NCBI GenBank assembly: GCA_035248725.1
Contig: DATFHG010000078.1
Location: forward strand, 1-64,000
Length of the DNA stretch: 64,000 nt
Direction: 5' to 3'
From: DASPMP01 sp035248725
GTDB taxonomy: Bacteria; Gemmatimonadota; Gemmatimonadetes; Gemmatimonadales; Gemmatimonadaceae
The notes beneath the pieces were generated by a model. The model was not told the origin of the DNA and searched no databases. It worked only from the letters and a program-made list of their open reading frames with translations. This document shows positions 1-7,703 of the stretch, one piece after another (the stretch's first letter is position 1; each line of letters starts with the position of its first letter). The position numbers and the translations under genes were made by a program.

Positions 1-1960
1 TCAGCTCATCCAGCTCGCCCTGGGCCTCGACCGTGATCTGTCGCGTGAGGTCACCCTTCGTTACGGATGTCGCCACGTCAGCGATGTTCCGTACCTGCAT
101 GGTGAGCGAATTCGCCATCGCGTTCACGCTGTCGGTGAGACCCTTCCATGTTCCCGCGACGCCGGGCACGTCGGCCTGGCCGCCGAGTTTTCCTTCGGTG
201 CCTACCTCGCGCGCCACGCGCGTCACTTCGTCGGCGAAGGTCCGGAGCTTCTCCACCATCGTGTTGATGGTTTCCTTGAGCTCGAGCATCTCGCCGCGGA
301 CGTCGACCGTGATCTTCTGCGACAGATCGCCGTTGGCGACCGCTGTCGTCACGAGCGCGACGTTGCGCACCTGGTTCGTCAGGTTGCTCGCCATGAAGTT
401 CACGTTGTCGGTCAGGTCCTTCCACGTGCCGCTGACGCCCTGCACGCTCGCCTGGCCGCCGAGGATGCCTTCGGTGCCCACCTCGCGCGCGACGCGTGTG
501 ACTTCCGCCGCGAACGACGAGAGCTGGTCCACCATCGTGTTCACCGTGTTCTTCAGCGCGAGTACCTCGCCCTTCGCCTCGACCGTGATCTTGCGGGTCA
601 GGTCGCCCTTCGCGACGGCGGTCGTCACGTCGGCGATGTTGCGCACCTGACCGGTGAGGTTGTTCGCCATCAGGTTCACGTTGTCGGTCAGGCTCTTCCA
701 GGTGCCGCTGACGCCTTGAACGTTCGCCTGGCCGCCGAGAATTCCTTCGGTGCCGACCTCGCGCGCGACGCGGATGACCTCACCCGCGAAGGCATTCAGC
801 TGATCGACCATGCGGTTGATGACTTCCTTCACCTGGAGGATCTCACCGCGCGCCTCGACGGTGATCTTGCGCGTCAGGTCGCCGTTCGCGATGGCGGTAG
901 CCACCGCGCTCACGTCGCGCAGCTGCACGGTGAGGTTCGCCGCCATGCCGTTCACGTTCTCGGTGAGGTCGCGCCACGTGCCCAGCACGCCTTCGACGCG
1001 CGCCTGACCGCCGAGCTTTCCTTCGGTGCCCACTTCGCGCGCCACGCGCGTGACTTCACTCGCGAAGGAGTTCAGCTGATCCACCATCTTGTTGATGGTG
1101 TTCTTGAGCGCGAGCACCTCGCCCTTCGCTTCGACCGTGATCTTGCGTGACAGGTCGCCGTTCGCGACGGCGGTGGTCACGTCGGCGATGTTGCGCACCT
1201 GGTTCGTCAGGTTGGCCGCGAGACCGTTCACGTTGTCGGTGAGCGCCTTCCACGTCCCGCCGACGCCCGGTACGTTCGCCTGACCGCCAAGGACGCCTTC
1301 CACGCCGACTTCGCGCGCCATGCGCGTGACTTCGTCGCCGAACACGCGCAGGCGATCCACCATGTCGTTGATCGTGTTCTTCAGCTCCTGGATCTCGCCC
1401 TTCGCTTCGACCGTGATCTTCTGTGACAGGTCGCCGTTCGCGACGGCCGTCGTCACCACGGCGATGTTGCGCACCTGATTGGTGAGGTTCGACGCCATCG
1501 AATTCACGTTGTCCGTCAGGTCCTTCCACGTGCCACCCACGCCCGGCACATCCGCCTGGCCGCCCAGCACTCCCTCCGTTCCCACCTCGCGCGCCACGCG
1601 CGTGACTTCCGCGGCGAACGTGGAAAGCTGGTCCACCATGCCATTGATCGTGTCCTTGAGGTCCAGCACTTCGCCCTTCGCTTCGACCGTGATCTTCTGT
1701 GACAGGTCGCCGTTGGCGACCGCCGTCGTGACCAGGGCGATGTTGCGCACCTGGCTCGTGAGGTTGTTCGCCAGCCCGTTCACGCTGTCGGTGAGATCCT
1801 TCCACGTTCCCGCCACGCCGGGGACGTTGGCCTGGCCGCCGAGCACACCGTCCGTACCGACTTCGCGCGCCACGCGGGTGACTTCGCTCGAGAACGCGCG
1901 CAGCTGATCGACCATCCGATTTACCGTCGAGCCGATGCGGAAGAATTCGCCCTGCACCGT
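1..1960. repeat. 276-bp tandem coding repeat (HAMP array)
   Basis: The Trp codon of the GTW motif recurs at 1802, 1526, 1250, 974, 698, 422 and 146, an exact 276-base period with no insertion or deletion over six intervals. Each copy encodes one 92-residue HAMP unit of the minus-strand sensor gene. Copies differ mainly by synonymous and conservative changes. The repeat also creates long false open frames on both strands. Confidence 0.9.
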
Positions 1961-2530
1961 CTTGCCGTCGATCTCGAGATCGACTTTCTGCGACAGATCG
2001 CCCTCGGCCACCGCCTTGATCACGCGCGACACTTCCGTCGTCGGCTGGACCAGGTCGGTGATCATGTTGTTGACCGCGTCGACGGCGACGTTCCACGAAC
2101 CCGACGCCGCGAAGACGACGCGCTCGCGCATGTTGCCTTCGCGCCCGACCGCGAAGCTCACGCGACGCAGCTCGTCCGCGAGTCGCTCGTGCCGGCTCGC
2201 CACGCTGTTGAAGACTTCGACGATCTCCGCCATGAGCGGATCGCCATTCGTCGACAAGCGCGCGCGGAAATCCCCATTGTCGAGCGACCGCAGCCCTTCG
2301 AGCAGCTGTCGCAGCGTGCGGTTTCTGGTGATGCGGCTGCCGCGGTCGCGGTCGGGACGTGGTGCGGGTACGTCCTGGTCCATCACGTCCGTCGCCTCGT
2401 TCGCGGATATGTCCGCGGGCTGCCGGCGTCGTGCGCCATTCCGTTTGCCGCCGTTGCCGCGGCCACCGTTGCCGCCATTACCGCCGCCGAGCGGCGTCTC
2501 CTTGTCCATCGGGCCTTCGCTGACTCCCAC
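1..2530 (-). CDS. Poly-HAMP sensor protein (probable hybrid histidine kinase), N-terminal part; runs off the left edge
   Basis: The open minus-strand frame begins after an in-frame stop at 2639-2641 and continues to base 1 without a stop. The N-terminus is rich in Gly, Asn and Arg and likely disordered. It is followed by a helix and then a chain of about eight HAMP units of 92 residues. Recurring signatures are GTWKxLTDxVN, NGDLSxKITVEAKGE and INxMVDQL. This arrangement matches the poly-HAMP part of group III (Nik1/DokA-like) histidine kinases, in which HAMP arrays pass stress signals to a kinase core. The kinase core would lie to the left of the window and is not seen. GTG at 2530 follows a GAGGAA ribosome site by six bases; ATG at 2509 is the alternative start. 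No membrane segment is visible, so it is probably cytosolic. Confidence 0.85.
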   Translation of the reverse strand, partial: MGVSEGPMDKETPLGGGNGGNGGRGNGGKRNGARRRQPADISANEATDVMDQDVPAPRPDRDRGSRITRNRTLRQLLEGLRSLDNGDFRARLSTNGDPLMAEIVEVFNSVASRHERLADELRRVSFAVGREGNMRERVVFAASGSWNVAVDAVNNMITDLVQPTTEVSRVIKAVAEGDLSQKVDLEIDGKTVQGEFFRIGSTVNRMVDQLRAFSSEVTRVAREVGTDGVLGGQANVPGVAGTWKDLTDSVNGLANNLTSQVRNIALVTTAVANGDLSQKITVEAKGEVLDLKDTINGMVDQLSTFAAEVTRVAREVGTEGVLGGQADVPGVGGTWKDLTDNVNSMASNLTNQVRNIAVVTTAVANGDLSQKITVEAKGEIQELKNTINDMVDRLRVFGDEVTRMAREVGVEGVLGGQANVPGVGGTWKALTDNVNGLAANLTNQVRNIADVTTAVANGDLSRKITVEAKGEVLALKNTINKMVDQLNSFASEVTRVAREVGTEGKLGGQARVEGVLGTWRDLTENVNGMAANLTVQLRDVSAVATAIANGDLTRKITVEARGEILQVKEVINRMVDQLNAFAGEVIRVAREVGTEGILGGQANVQGVSGTWKSLTDNVNLMANNLTGQVRNIADVTTAVAKGDLTRKITVEAKGEVLALKNTVNTMVDQLSSFAAEVTRVAREVGTEGILGGQASVQGVSGTWKDLTDNVNFMASNLTNQVRNVALVTTAVANGDLSQKITVDVRGEMLELKETINTMVEKLRTFADEVTRVAREVGTEGKLGGQADVPGVAGTWKGLTDSVNAMANSLTMQVRNIADVATSVTKGDLTRQITVEAQGELDEL

Positions 2531-2735
2531 GGTCAGTTCCTCACGAATGGAGATGACAAGCGTCGTGTCGCGGCGAATCGCCGCGCACGAGCGTGCAGAT
2601 TCGAGTGCGCGCGTCAGTCGACCGCGCGACTCGGCGTTTTATGGATGAGGTCTGTTCAAGAACAGTGCCGGCCTCTGGTGTAGGCCGAAGGGAGACCGGT
2701 GCGGCCGATCGCAATCGATCTGACTGCGACTTCGA

Positions 2736-3845
2736 CTAGTGCAATAAGCGTCCCGCCGCGCTGGACAGCGCCGAAACCCGGATTCCGCCATTCGAGGTCA
2801 CGAACATCGGCTCGAGGTCCAGTTGCGTCTGCGCCGCCAGCGTTCGGCGCGACGCGAACATCGCCACGTCCCAGCGCGGAAACTCGCGTCGCATCACCTG
2901 ACCGAATCGCGCGTACAGGTCTCGGAGCGCCTGCGCCTCGCCGACGCGCACGCCGTAGGGAGGATTTGTCGCGATGAGCCCGCTGGGCGCCGGCGCGCTC
3001 GCGCCGGACACCGAGCGCTGCTCAAAGACAACGTCGGTCTCGACACCCGCACGAGCCGCGTTTGCCTTCGCGGCCCTGATGGCCCCTGCATCCCGATCCG
3101 ATCCACGGATGGGAACGGGCGAGCTCGCCAGCGCGCGTTCATTCGCATCGTCCAACAACGCCTCCCATATGGAGGCGTCCATCGATGGCCAACGTGACAA
3201 TGCGAAATCGCGACGCAGTCCGGGAGCAATTCGTCGTGCGATCAGCGCCGCTTCGATGGGAATCGTCCCCGAGCCGCAGAACGGGTCGACGAGCGCACGA
3301 TCCCCCGTCCACTCGGCGGCTTCGAGCAGGGCCGCAGCGAGAGTTTCGCGGAGGGGCGCCTTTCCCGTCTCCAGCCGGTATCCGCGCTGGTGCAGCAACT
3401 CGCCGGATGTGTCCGCCGAAATGGTGAACTCGTCGCGCACCACACGCACGATGAAGACTTGCGACGCAGCATCGGAGGTCGCGCCACCGCTCGCGGTCTT
3501 CAACCGCTGCGCGATTGCGTCGGAGTGGTAGAGACGCGACTTGTGCGTGGTCACGCGAAAATCCGGTACCACGCCCGCGCCGACAAACTCACGCCACGGG
3601 ATGTGCTTCGCCCGGCGCTCCAGCTCATGAAAGGCCGTCGCGCGGAAGCTGGCGACGCGCACGAGAACGCGGCTCGCACATCGCAGCCAGAGGTTCGCCG
3701 CCATCACCGAGCGCGCGTCGCCACGCCACGCGACGCCGCCCGCTTCAACGCGAGGGCGCACCTCCAATCGACTCAGCTCGCGCGCGACCAGCGGTTCCAG
3801 TCCGGGCGCCGCGACGGCGAAGCACTCGTAGAACGCGGTAGCCAA
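2736..3845 (-). CDS. THUMP-domain class I SAM-dependent RNA methyltransferase (RlmL/YpsC family)
   Basis: The 369-residue product resembles the COG0116 family, whose members methylate guanine N2 in 23S rRNA. An N-terminal ferredoxin-like/THUMP region (about residues 5-155) includes RVTTHKSRLYHS, which binds RNA in the family. The Rossmann methyltransferase domain carries the SAM motif VDPFCGSGTIPIEAA and the catalytic NPPYG motif typical of N-methyltransferases. The start is uncertain: TTG at 3845 is the first codon after which the protein looks family-like (ATAFYECFAVAAPGLE). Upstream frame belongs to msrQ, whose 3' end it would overlap by about 100 bases. Exact target base is not determinable from sequence. 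Confidence 0.85.
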   Translation of the reverse strand: MATAFYECFAVAAPGLEPLVARELSRLEVRPRVEAGGVAWRGDARSVMAANLWLRCASRVLVRVASFRATAFHELERRAKHIPWREFVGAGVVPDFRVTTHKSRLYHSDAIAQRLKTASGGATSDAASQVFIVRVVRDEFTISADTSGELLHQRGYRLETGKAPLRETLAAALLEAAEWTGDRALVDPFCGSGTIPIEAALIARRIAPGLRRDFALSRWPSMDASIWEALLDDANERALASSPVPIRGSDRDAGAIRAAKANAARAGVETDVVFEQRSVSGASAPAPSGLIATNPPYGVRVGEAQALRDLYARFGQVMRREFPRWDVAMFASRRTLAAQTQLDLEPMFVTSNGGIRVSALSSAAGRLLH

Positions 3846-4422
3846 GCAGGACGATGAAGGTCGCGAGGTACGCGAGAGGAAAGAGCGTGTCTTTCTTGAC
3901 CGCCCAAAGGTAGTGGACCGTCCCCGTGATGGCGGCGACGTACACCAGGCGGTGCAGCGCCGCCCAGCGCCGCCCGCCGAGGCGGCGGACGGATGCATTC
4001 GTCGACGTCAGCGCGAGCGGCAGGAGAATGAGGAAGGTCGTCATGCCGACCAGGATGTATTTGTGCTTCACGATCTCTTCGCCCATCGCCGGCCAGTCGA
4101 AGAACCAGTCGACGCCAACCCACGTGCTGACATGCAGCGATGCGTAGAAGAAGGTGAAGAGGCCGAGCATGCGGCGATATTTCGCGAGCGCGCCTAGCCG
4201 CGACAGCTCCCGCAGCGGCGTGATCGCGAGCGTGACCGCGAGAAAGCGCAGCGTCCACAGCCCGGTGCGGATCTCGAGCGCGCGGATCGGATCGGCGCCG
4301 AGACCGGTAAGCCCGGAGTTGCCACGCACGACGATGTACGCGTTCCACAACAACAGCGCCGCCGGCACACAGCAGAGCGCGAATACCGCCGGCTTGAGCT
4401 TCAGCAGATCGAGCCGGCGCAA
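3745..4422 (-). CDS. msrQ: MsrQ, heme-binding membrane subunit of the methionine sulfoxide reductase system
   Basis: MsrQ is the inner-membrane b-type heme protein that passes electrons from quinones or flavin reductase to periplasmic MsrP, allowing repair of oxidised methionine in exported proteins. The 225-residue product has about six membrane segments of the ferric-reductase-like fold. Conserved family features visible are the GLWTLRFLAVTLAITPL helix, the histidine of FYASLHVSTW and the histidine of GTVHYLWAVKKD, likely heme ligands. The gene starts 10 bases after msrP and is surely co-transcribed. The Arg/Gly-rich tail after about residue 195 overlaps the downstream methyltransferase and may be poorly conserved. 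Confidence 0.93.
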   Translation of the reverse strand: MRRLDLLKLKPAVFALCCVPAALLLWNAYIVVRGNSGLTGLGADPIRALEIRTGLWTLRFLAVTLAITPLRELSRLGALAKYRRMLGLFTFFYASLHVSTWVGVDWFFDWPAMGEEIVKHKYILVGMTTFLILLPLALTSTNASVRRLGGRRWAALHRLVYVAAITGTVHYLWAVKKDTLFPLAYLATFIVLLGYRVLRVLRRRGARTGTAGRARAESIGGAPSR

Positions 4423-4432
4423 CGATGCTCGG

Positions 4433-5383
4433 TTAGTAGTTGGCGCGGAGGTCCATCCCGGCGTACATCGATGCCACCTGGTCCGCGTAGCCGTTGAACA
4501 TCAGCGTTGCGCGCCGGCGGAACTCGCCGATGCGGCGTTCGCGCGCCTGCGTCCAGCGCGGATGGTCGACAGTGGGATTCACGTTCGCGTAGAAGCCGTA
4601 TTCGTCGGGCGCCGCGATGTTCCACGTCGTTGGCGGCTGCCGATCGACGAAGGAGATGCGGACGATCGACTTGATCCCCTTGAAGCCGTACTTCCAGGGC
4701 ACCACCAGACGGATCGGCGCGCCGTTCTGATTCGGTAGCGGCTTCCCGTACAGACCCGTCGCCATGAGCGTCAACGGGTGCATCGCCTCGTCCATCCGCA
4801 GTCCTTCGACATACGGCCAGGGCAGCACGGGCCGACGCTGCCCCGGCATCTCGCTCGGACGAAAGACCGTCGTGAACGCGACAAACTTCGCGCCTGGTTG
4901 TGGCTCGAAGCGCTTCAGCATGTCCGCGAGCGGAATTCCCTGCCACGGAATGACCATGCTCCACGCTTCCACACACCGCAGCCGGTACACGCGCTCCACC
5001 GCCAGCTGCGGCTTGAGGAGATCGTCGAGCGCGTAGTCCCCGCCCTTGCGACACAGCCCATCGACGCGAACGCGCCAGGGGGCGGGATGAAATCCCCCGG
5101 CGTTGTCGTGCGGATCGGTCTTGTCGGTGCCGAACTCGTAATAATTGTTGTAGCTGGTGATCTCCTCGTACGTGTTCGGCTTGTCGTCGTCCCGCGCGGC
5201 GGACGTCACGTCTCCGCTGGACTGCCGCTCGTCGTCGGACGCACATGCCGCAAGCACACGCGGCGCGACGAGCGCGCCCGCGACGGCCAGTCCGGCGGCG
5301 CGAACGAACTCCCGGCGACGCAGGTAGTCCCTCTCCGGCGTGATCTCGGACGAGGCAATGTCATCGGGTCGGCGGATGATCAT
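4433..5383 (-). CDS. msrP: MsrP, molybdopterin-dependent protein methionine sulfoxide reductase
   Basis: MsrP is the periplasmic molybdoenzyme that reduces methionine sulfoxide in envelope proteins. The 316-residue product begins with a twin-arginine signal (RRREFVRAAGLAVAGAL, about residues 22-38), so it is exported folded with its cofactor. The molybdenum-ligating cysteine is in the YRLRCVEAWSMVIPW motif (Cys137), as in sulfite-oxidase-fold enzymes. Other family hallmarks are VPWKYGFKGIKSIVRI and the C-terminal RRATLMFNGYADQV. It lies directly upstream of msrQ in the same operon. Length matches E. coli MsrP (334 aa). It is divergent from hsp20, with about 224 bases between the two genes. 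Confidence 0.95.
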   Translation of the reverse strand: MIIRRPDDIASSEITPERDYLRRREFVRAAGLAVAGALVAPRVLAACASDDERQSSGDVTSAARDDDKPNTYEEITSYNNYYEFGTDKTDPHDNAGGFHPAPWRVRVDGLCRKGGDYALDDLLKPQLAVERVYRLRCVEAWSMVIPWQGIPLADMLKRFEPQPGAKFVAFTTVFRPSEMPGQRRPVLPWPYVEGLRMDEAMHPLTLMATGLYGKPLPNQNGAPIRLVVPWKYGFKGIKSIVRISFVDRQPPTTWNIAAPDEYGFYANVNPTVDHPRWTQARERRIGEFRRRATLMFNGYADQVASMYAGMDLRANY

Positions 5384-5548
5384 GGGCGCTGGGTTCGGTC
5401 CTTCACGTTAACCCAATACTGTGCGTTCGGGTCCAGGTGGCAGGGAACGACTTTCAAATTGACAGCAGTTCCCGGCCAGCTCGCTCGCGGGATTTGTCAA
5501 AATGGCCGAAATGCGTGGGAACGGACGATGCCCCTCGAGGCCGCCGTT

Positions 5549-5584
5549 CCGGCGCCGCATGTGGCGCCGGGTTGTCACGACAAC
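5549..5584 (+). promoter_or_regulatory. Two adjacent perfect inverted repeats in the hsp20 leader
   Basis: Bases 5549-5556 (CCGGCGCC) pair with 5563-5570 around a six-base loop. Immediately after, GTTGTC (5571-5576) and GACAAC (5579-5584) form a second palindrome with a two-base centre. Both lie 9-44 bases upstream of the AGAGGAGG ribosome site of hsp20. They match neither the CIRCE (HrcA) nor the HAIR (HspR) consensus. They may be an operator, a leader hairpin or an RNA thermometer. The function is inference. Confidence 0.5.
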
Positions 5585-5607
5585 ATCACCATAGAGGAGG
5601 ACATCCT

Positions 5608-6072
5608 ATGCTGACGTCTCGTTCGTTCAACTCGACGCTCGACCGCATGCTCACCTTGAACCGCGTGATCGACGAAGCCTTGAATGGCTCGATGCCATCC
5701 ACGGAATCGCGCGCCTGGATTCCGGCGCTCGATGTGATGGAACGGGCCGATGCGTACCTGATCGCCCTCGAGGTACCGGGCGTGGATCCGTCCGCCATCG
5801 ACATCAGCTTCGAGCAGAACGTGCTGACCGTGCGCGGCTCCAAGGCGATGGGCTTCGAGCTGAACAAGGACGCGGAGCTGCGCGTGTATTCGGCCGAGCG
5901 CGTGATCGGCAACTTCGAGCGCTCGGTGCGGCTGCCGGAGTACGTGGACGGGGACAAGATTTCCGCCGAATACGTGCACGGCGTGCTCTTCCTGACCGTC
6001 CCGAAGGTGCAAGCCGCACAGCCGCGCCGGATCGCGATCAAGACGAACGACGCGAAGCAGATCGGCTCCTGA
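5608..6072 (+). CDS. Small heat shock protein, Hsp20/alpha-crystallin family
   Basis: This ATP-independent holdase binds unfolding proteins during stress. The 154-residue product has an alpha-crystallin domain from about residue 37 to 140, with the family features LEVPGVDPSAIDISFEQNVLTVRG and GNFERSVRLPEYVD. A C-terminal I-x-I motif (Ile142-Ala-Ile144) normally docks neighbouring subunits in the oligomer. ATG 5608 is chosen because AGAGGAGG lies just upstream and the protein then has normal family length; the frame is open further upstream, but that part crosses the paired inverted repeats and looks non-coding. Regulation by heat is likely from the family and the structured leader. Confidence 0.93.
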   Translation: MLTSRSFNSTLDRMLTLNRVIDEALNGSMPSTESRAWIPALDVMERADAYLIALEVPGVDPSAIDISFEQNVLTVRGSKAMGFELNKDAELRVYSAERVIGNFERSVRLPEYVDGDKISAEYVHGVLFLTVPKVQAAQPRRIAIKTNDAKQIGS

Positions 6073-6115
6073 GCGAAGTGTCGTCCTCGGAACACTTGTT
6101 GCCTTTTCCGGGGAC

Positions 6116-7621
6116 ATGTCGGCACCGTCGAGAACGCGCGCCCGCAAAGTGCTGTCCGATCGTTTCGGACACGCGGATTTTCAAGCTGGACAGTGGGAGC
6201 CGATTCGCGCCGCTCTCGACGGTGACGACGCGCTCGTCGTCATGCCGACCGGCAGCGGCAAATCGCTGATTTATCAGTTGCCCGCGCTGATGCTCGAGGG
6301 GCTCACCGTCGTGGTGAGCCCGCTCATCGCGCTCATGAAGGATCAGCAGGACAAACTCTCCGCGTGCGGTGTCGATGCGCTCGCCATGCACTCGCACCTG
6401 AACACCGCGGAGGCTCGGGAAACCGCGCGACAGGTGGAGGAAGGAGAAGGCGAGATCCTCTATCTCACCCCGGAGCGTTTCAAGGATCGGGAATTCTTCG
6501 AGCGACTCCTGACGCGCCGCGTCAGTCTCTTCGTCGTCGACGAAGCGCACTGTGTGAGCCAATGGGGGCATGACTTCCGTCCCGACTACCTGACCCTCGG
6601 CTCTGTGGTGCAGCGGCTCGGGCGGCCGCCGATTCTCGCGCTCACGGCGACGGCCACGGAAGAAGTGCGACAGGACATCGTGCGACAGCTGGGGATGCGC
6701 GAACCGCACGTCACGATCACCGGGTTTGCGCGACCCAACCTGCGGTTCGAGGTCCGGCGCACGGTGAACGAGAAGATGAAGGACCAGGAGCTCGAGCGGA
6801 TCCTGTCCGAGACCGAGGGCGTCGGCGTCGTATACTGCGCGACCGTGCGCGAGGCGGAACGACTGCACGAGCGGCTGTCGCAGCAGTTTGCCGTCGGGTT
6901 GTACCACGGGAAGATGAATGCGGCCGACCGGAAGGAGACGCAGGACCGGTTCATGGCGGACGAATTTCGCGCCATCATCGCGACGAACGCGTTCGGCCTC
7001 GGCATCGACAAACCAGACCTGCGCTTCGTGGTGCACTACCACTTTCCCGGATCGGTCGAGTCGTACTATCAGGAAGCCGGCCGGGCTGGCCGCGACGGCG
7101 CGCCGGCGCGCTGCACGATCCTCTACCGCGTCGAGGACAGCCGGGTGCAGTCGTACTTCCTTGGCGGCAAGTATCCGGACGTCGAGGAGGCGGCGCGGGT
7201 AGCTATCGTGCTCGAGCGCGTTCCCTTTGGCGAACGCGTGCTGCTCGACGATCTCGCGCAGCAATCGGGCGTCGCGCGACGCAAGGTCAAGATCGTGCTC
7301 GTGCTGCTCAAGCGTCATGGACTCGTGCGCGAATATCGCGGTGGCGCGTGGGAGCGCGTGACCGATCAGCGGCTCACGGACGTGGACCTCAGCGCCGACC
7401 TGACGGACTACGAGCAGCGCCGGCTGCAGGATCGCGCGAAGCTTCGCGCCATGGTGGCCTACTGCCAGTCGGCGCAATGCCGCACGCGCTACATCCTGCA
7501 GTATTTCGGCGAGCCGGTGGACAACGGCTGGGAATGCGGCAACTGTGACATGTGCGAGAAGCCACTGCCCACGCGCCGCGTGTCCGGGGAGGTCTCGCAC
7601 GCCGAGGTGCTCAGCGCGTAG
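6116..7621 (+). CDS. recQ: ATP-dependent DNA helicase RecQ, short form without HRDC
   Basis: RecQ is a 3'-5' superfamily 2 helicase used in recombination and replication-fork repair. The 501-residue product carries Walker A (MPTGSGKS, residues 43-50), the DEAH box with RecQ-specific aromatic loop (DEAHCVSQWGHDFRPDY, near 142) and the motif VI arginine-finger region (YYQEAGRAGRDG). A RecQ-C zinc-binding region near the C-terminus (CQSAQCRTRY...CGNCDMC) is followed by almost nothing. The HRDC domain found in many RecQ proteins (about 600 aa) is therefore absent, and the winged-helix region looks reduced or rearranged. No obvious operon partner; the next gene follows after a structured repeat. 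Confidence 0.93.
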   Translation: MSAPSRTRARKVLSDRFGHADFQAGQWEPIRAALDGDDALVVMPTGSGKSLIYQLPALMLEGLTVVVSPLIALMKDQQDKLSACGVDALAMHSHLNTAEARETARQVEEGEGEILYLTPERFKDREFFERLLTRRVSLFVVDEAHCVSQWGHDFRPDYLTLGSVVQRLGRPPILALTATATEEVRQDIVRQLGMREPHVTITGFARPNLRFEVRRTVNEKMKDQELERILSETEGVGVVYCATVREAERLHERLSQQFAVGLYHGKMNAADRKETQDRFMADEFRAIIATNAFGLGIDKPDLRFVVHYHFPGSVESYYQEAGRAGRDGAPARCTILYRVEDSRVQSYFLGGKYPDVEEAARVAIVLERVPFGERVLLDDLAQQSGVARRKVKIVLVLLKRHGLVREYRGGAWERVTDQRLTDVDLSADLTDYEQRRLQDRAKLRAMVAYCQSAQCRTRYILQYFGEPVDNGWECGNCDMCEKPLPTRRVSGEVSHAEVLSA

Positions 7622-7634
7622 AGCCGGGAGTTGA

Positions 7635-7693
7635 GAGTTTGGAGATGAGAGTTGAGAGTTGGGACCGGGATCTCCAAACTCCCAACTCTCAAC
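7635..7693. repeat. GA/TC-rich interleaved inverted repeats between recQ and the MscS gene
   Basis: Bases 7635-7646 are the perfect reverse complement of 7670-7681 (12 bp), and 7651-7663 are the perfect reverse complement of 7681-7693 (13 bp). The arms are interleaved in the order a-b-a'-b', so RNA could form either hairpin or a pseudoknot. The unit also contains near-direct repeats of GAGTTGAGAGTT. It is low in complexity but not random. It could be a terminator, a dispersed intergenic element or a leader structure of the MscS gene; no U-tract follows. Confidence 0.6.
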
Positions 7694-7703
7694 CCGCACC
7701 TCT

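Noticed and set aside
33..2648. Long plus-strand open frames across the first 2.6 kb and other minus-strand frames there
   Set aside because: They are readings of the HAMP repeat array in wrong frames; only one minus-strand frame gives the periodic HAMP sequence.
5437..5607. N-terminal extension of hsp20
   Set aside because: It crosses the paired inverted repeats and the ribosome site and has no alpha-crystallin character.
6038..7699. Long minus-strand open frame opposite recQ
   Set aside because: High GC makes long antisense frames common; the plus strand carries all RecQ motifs.
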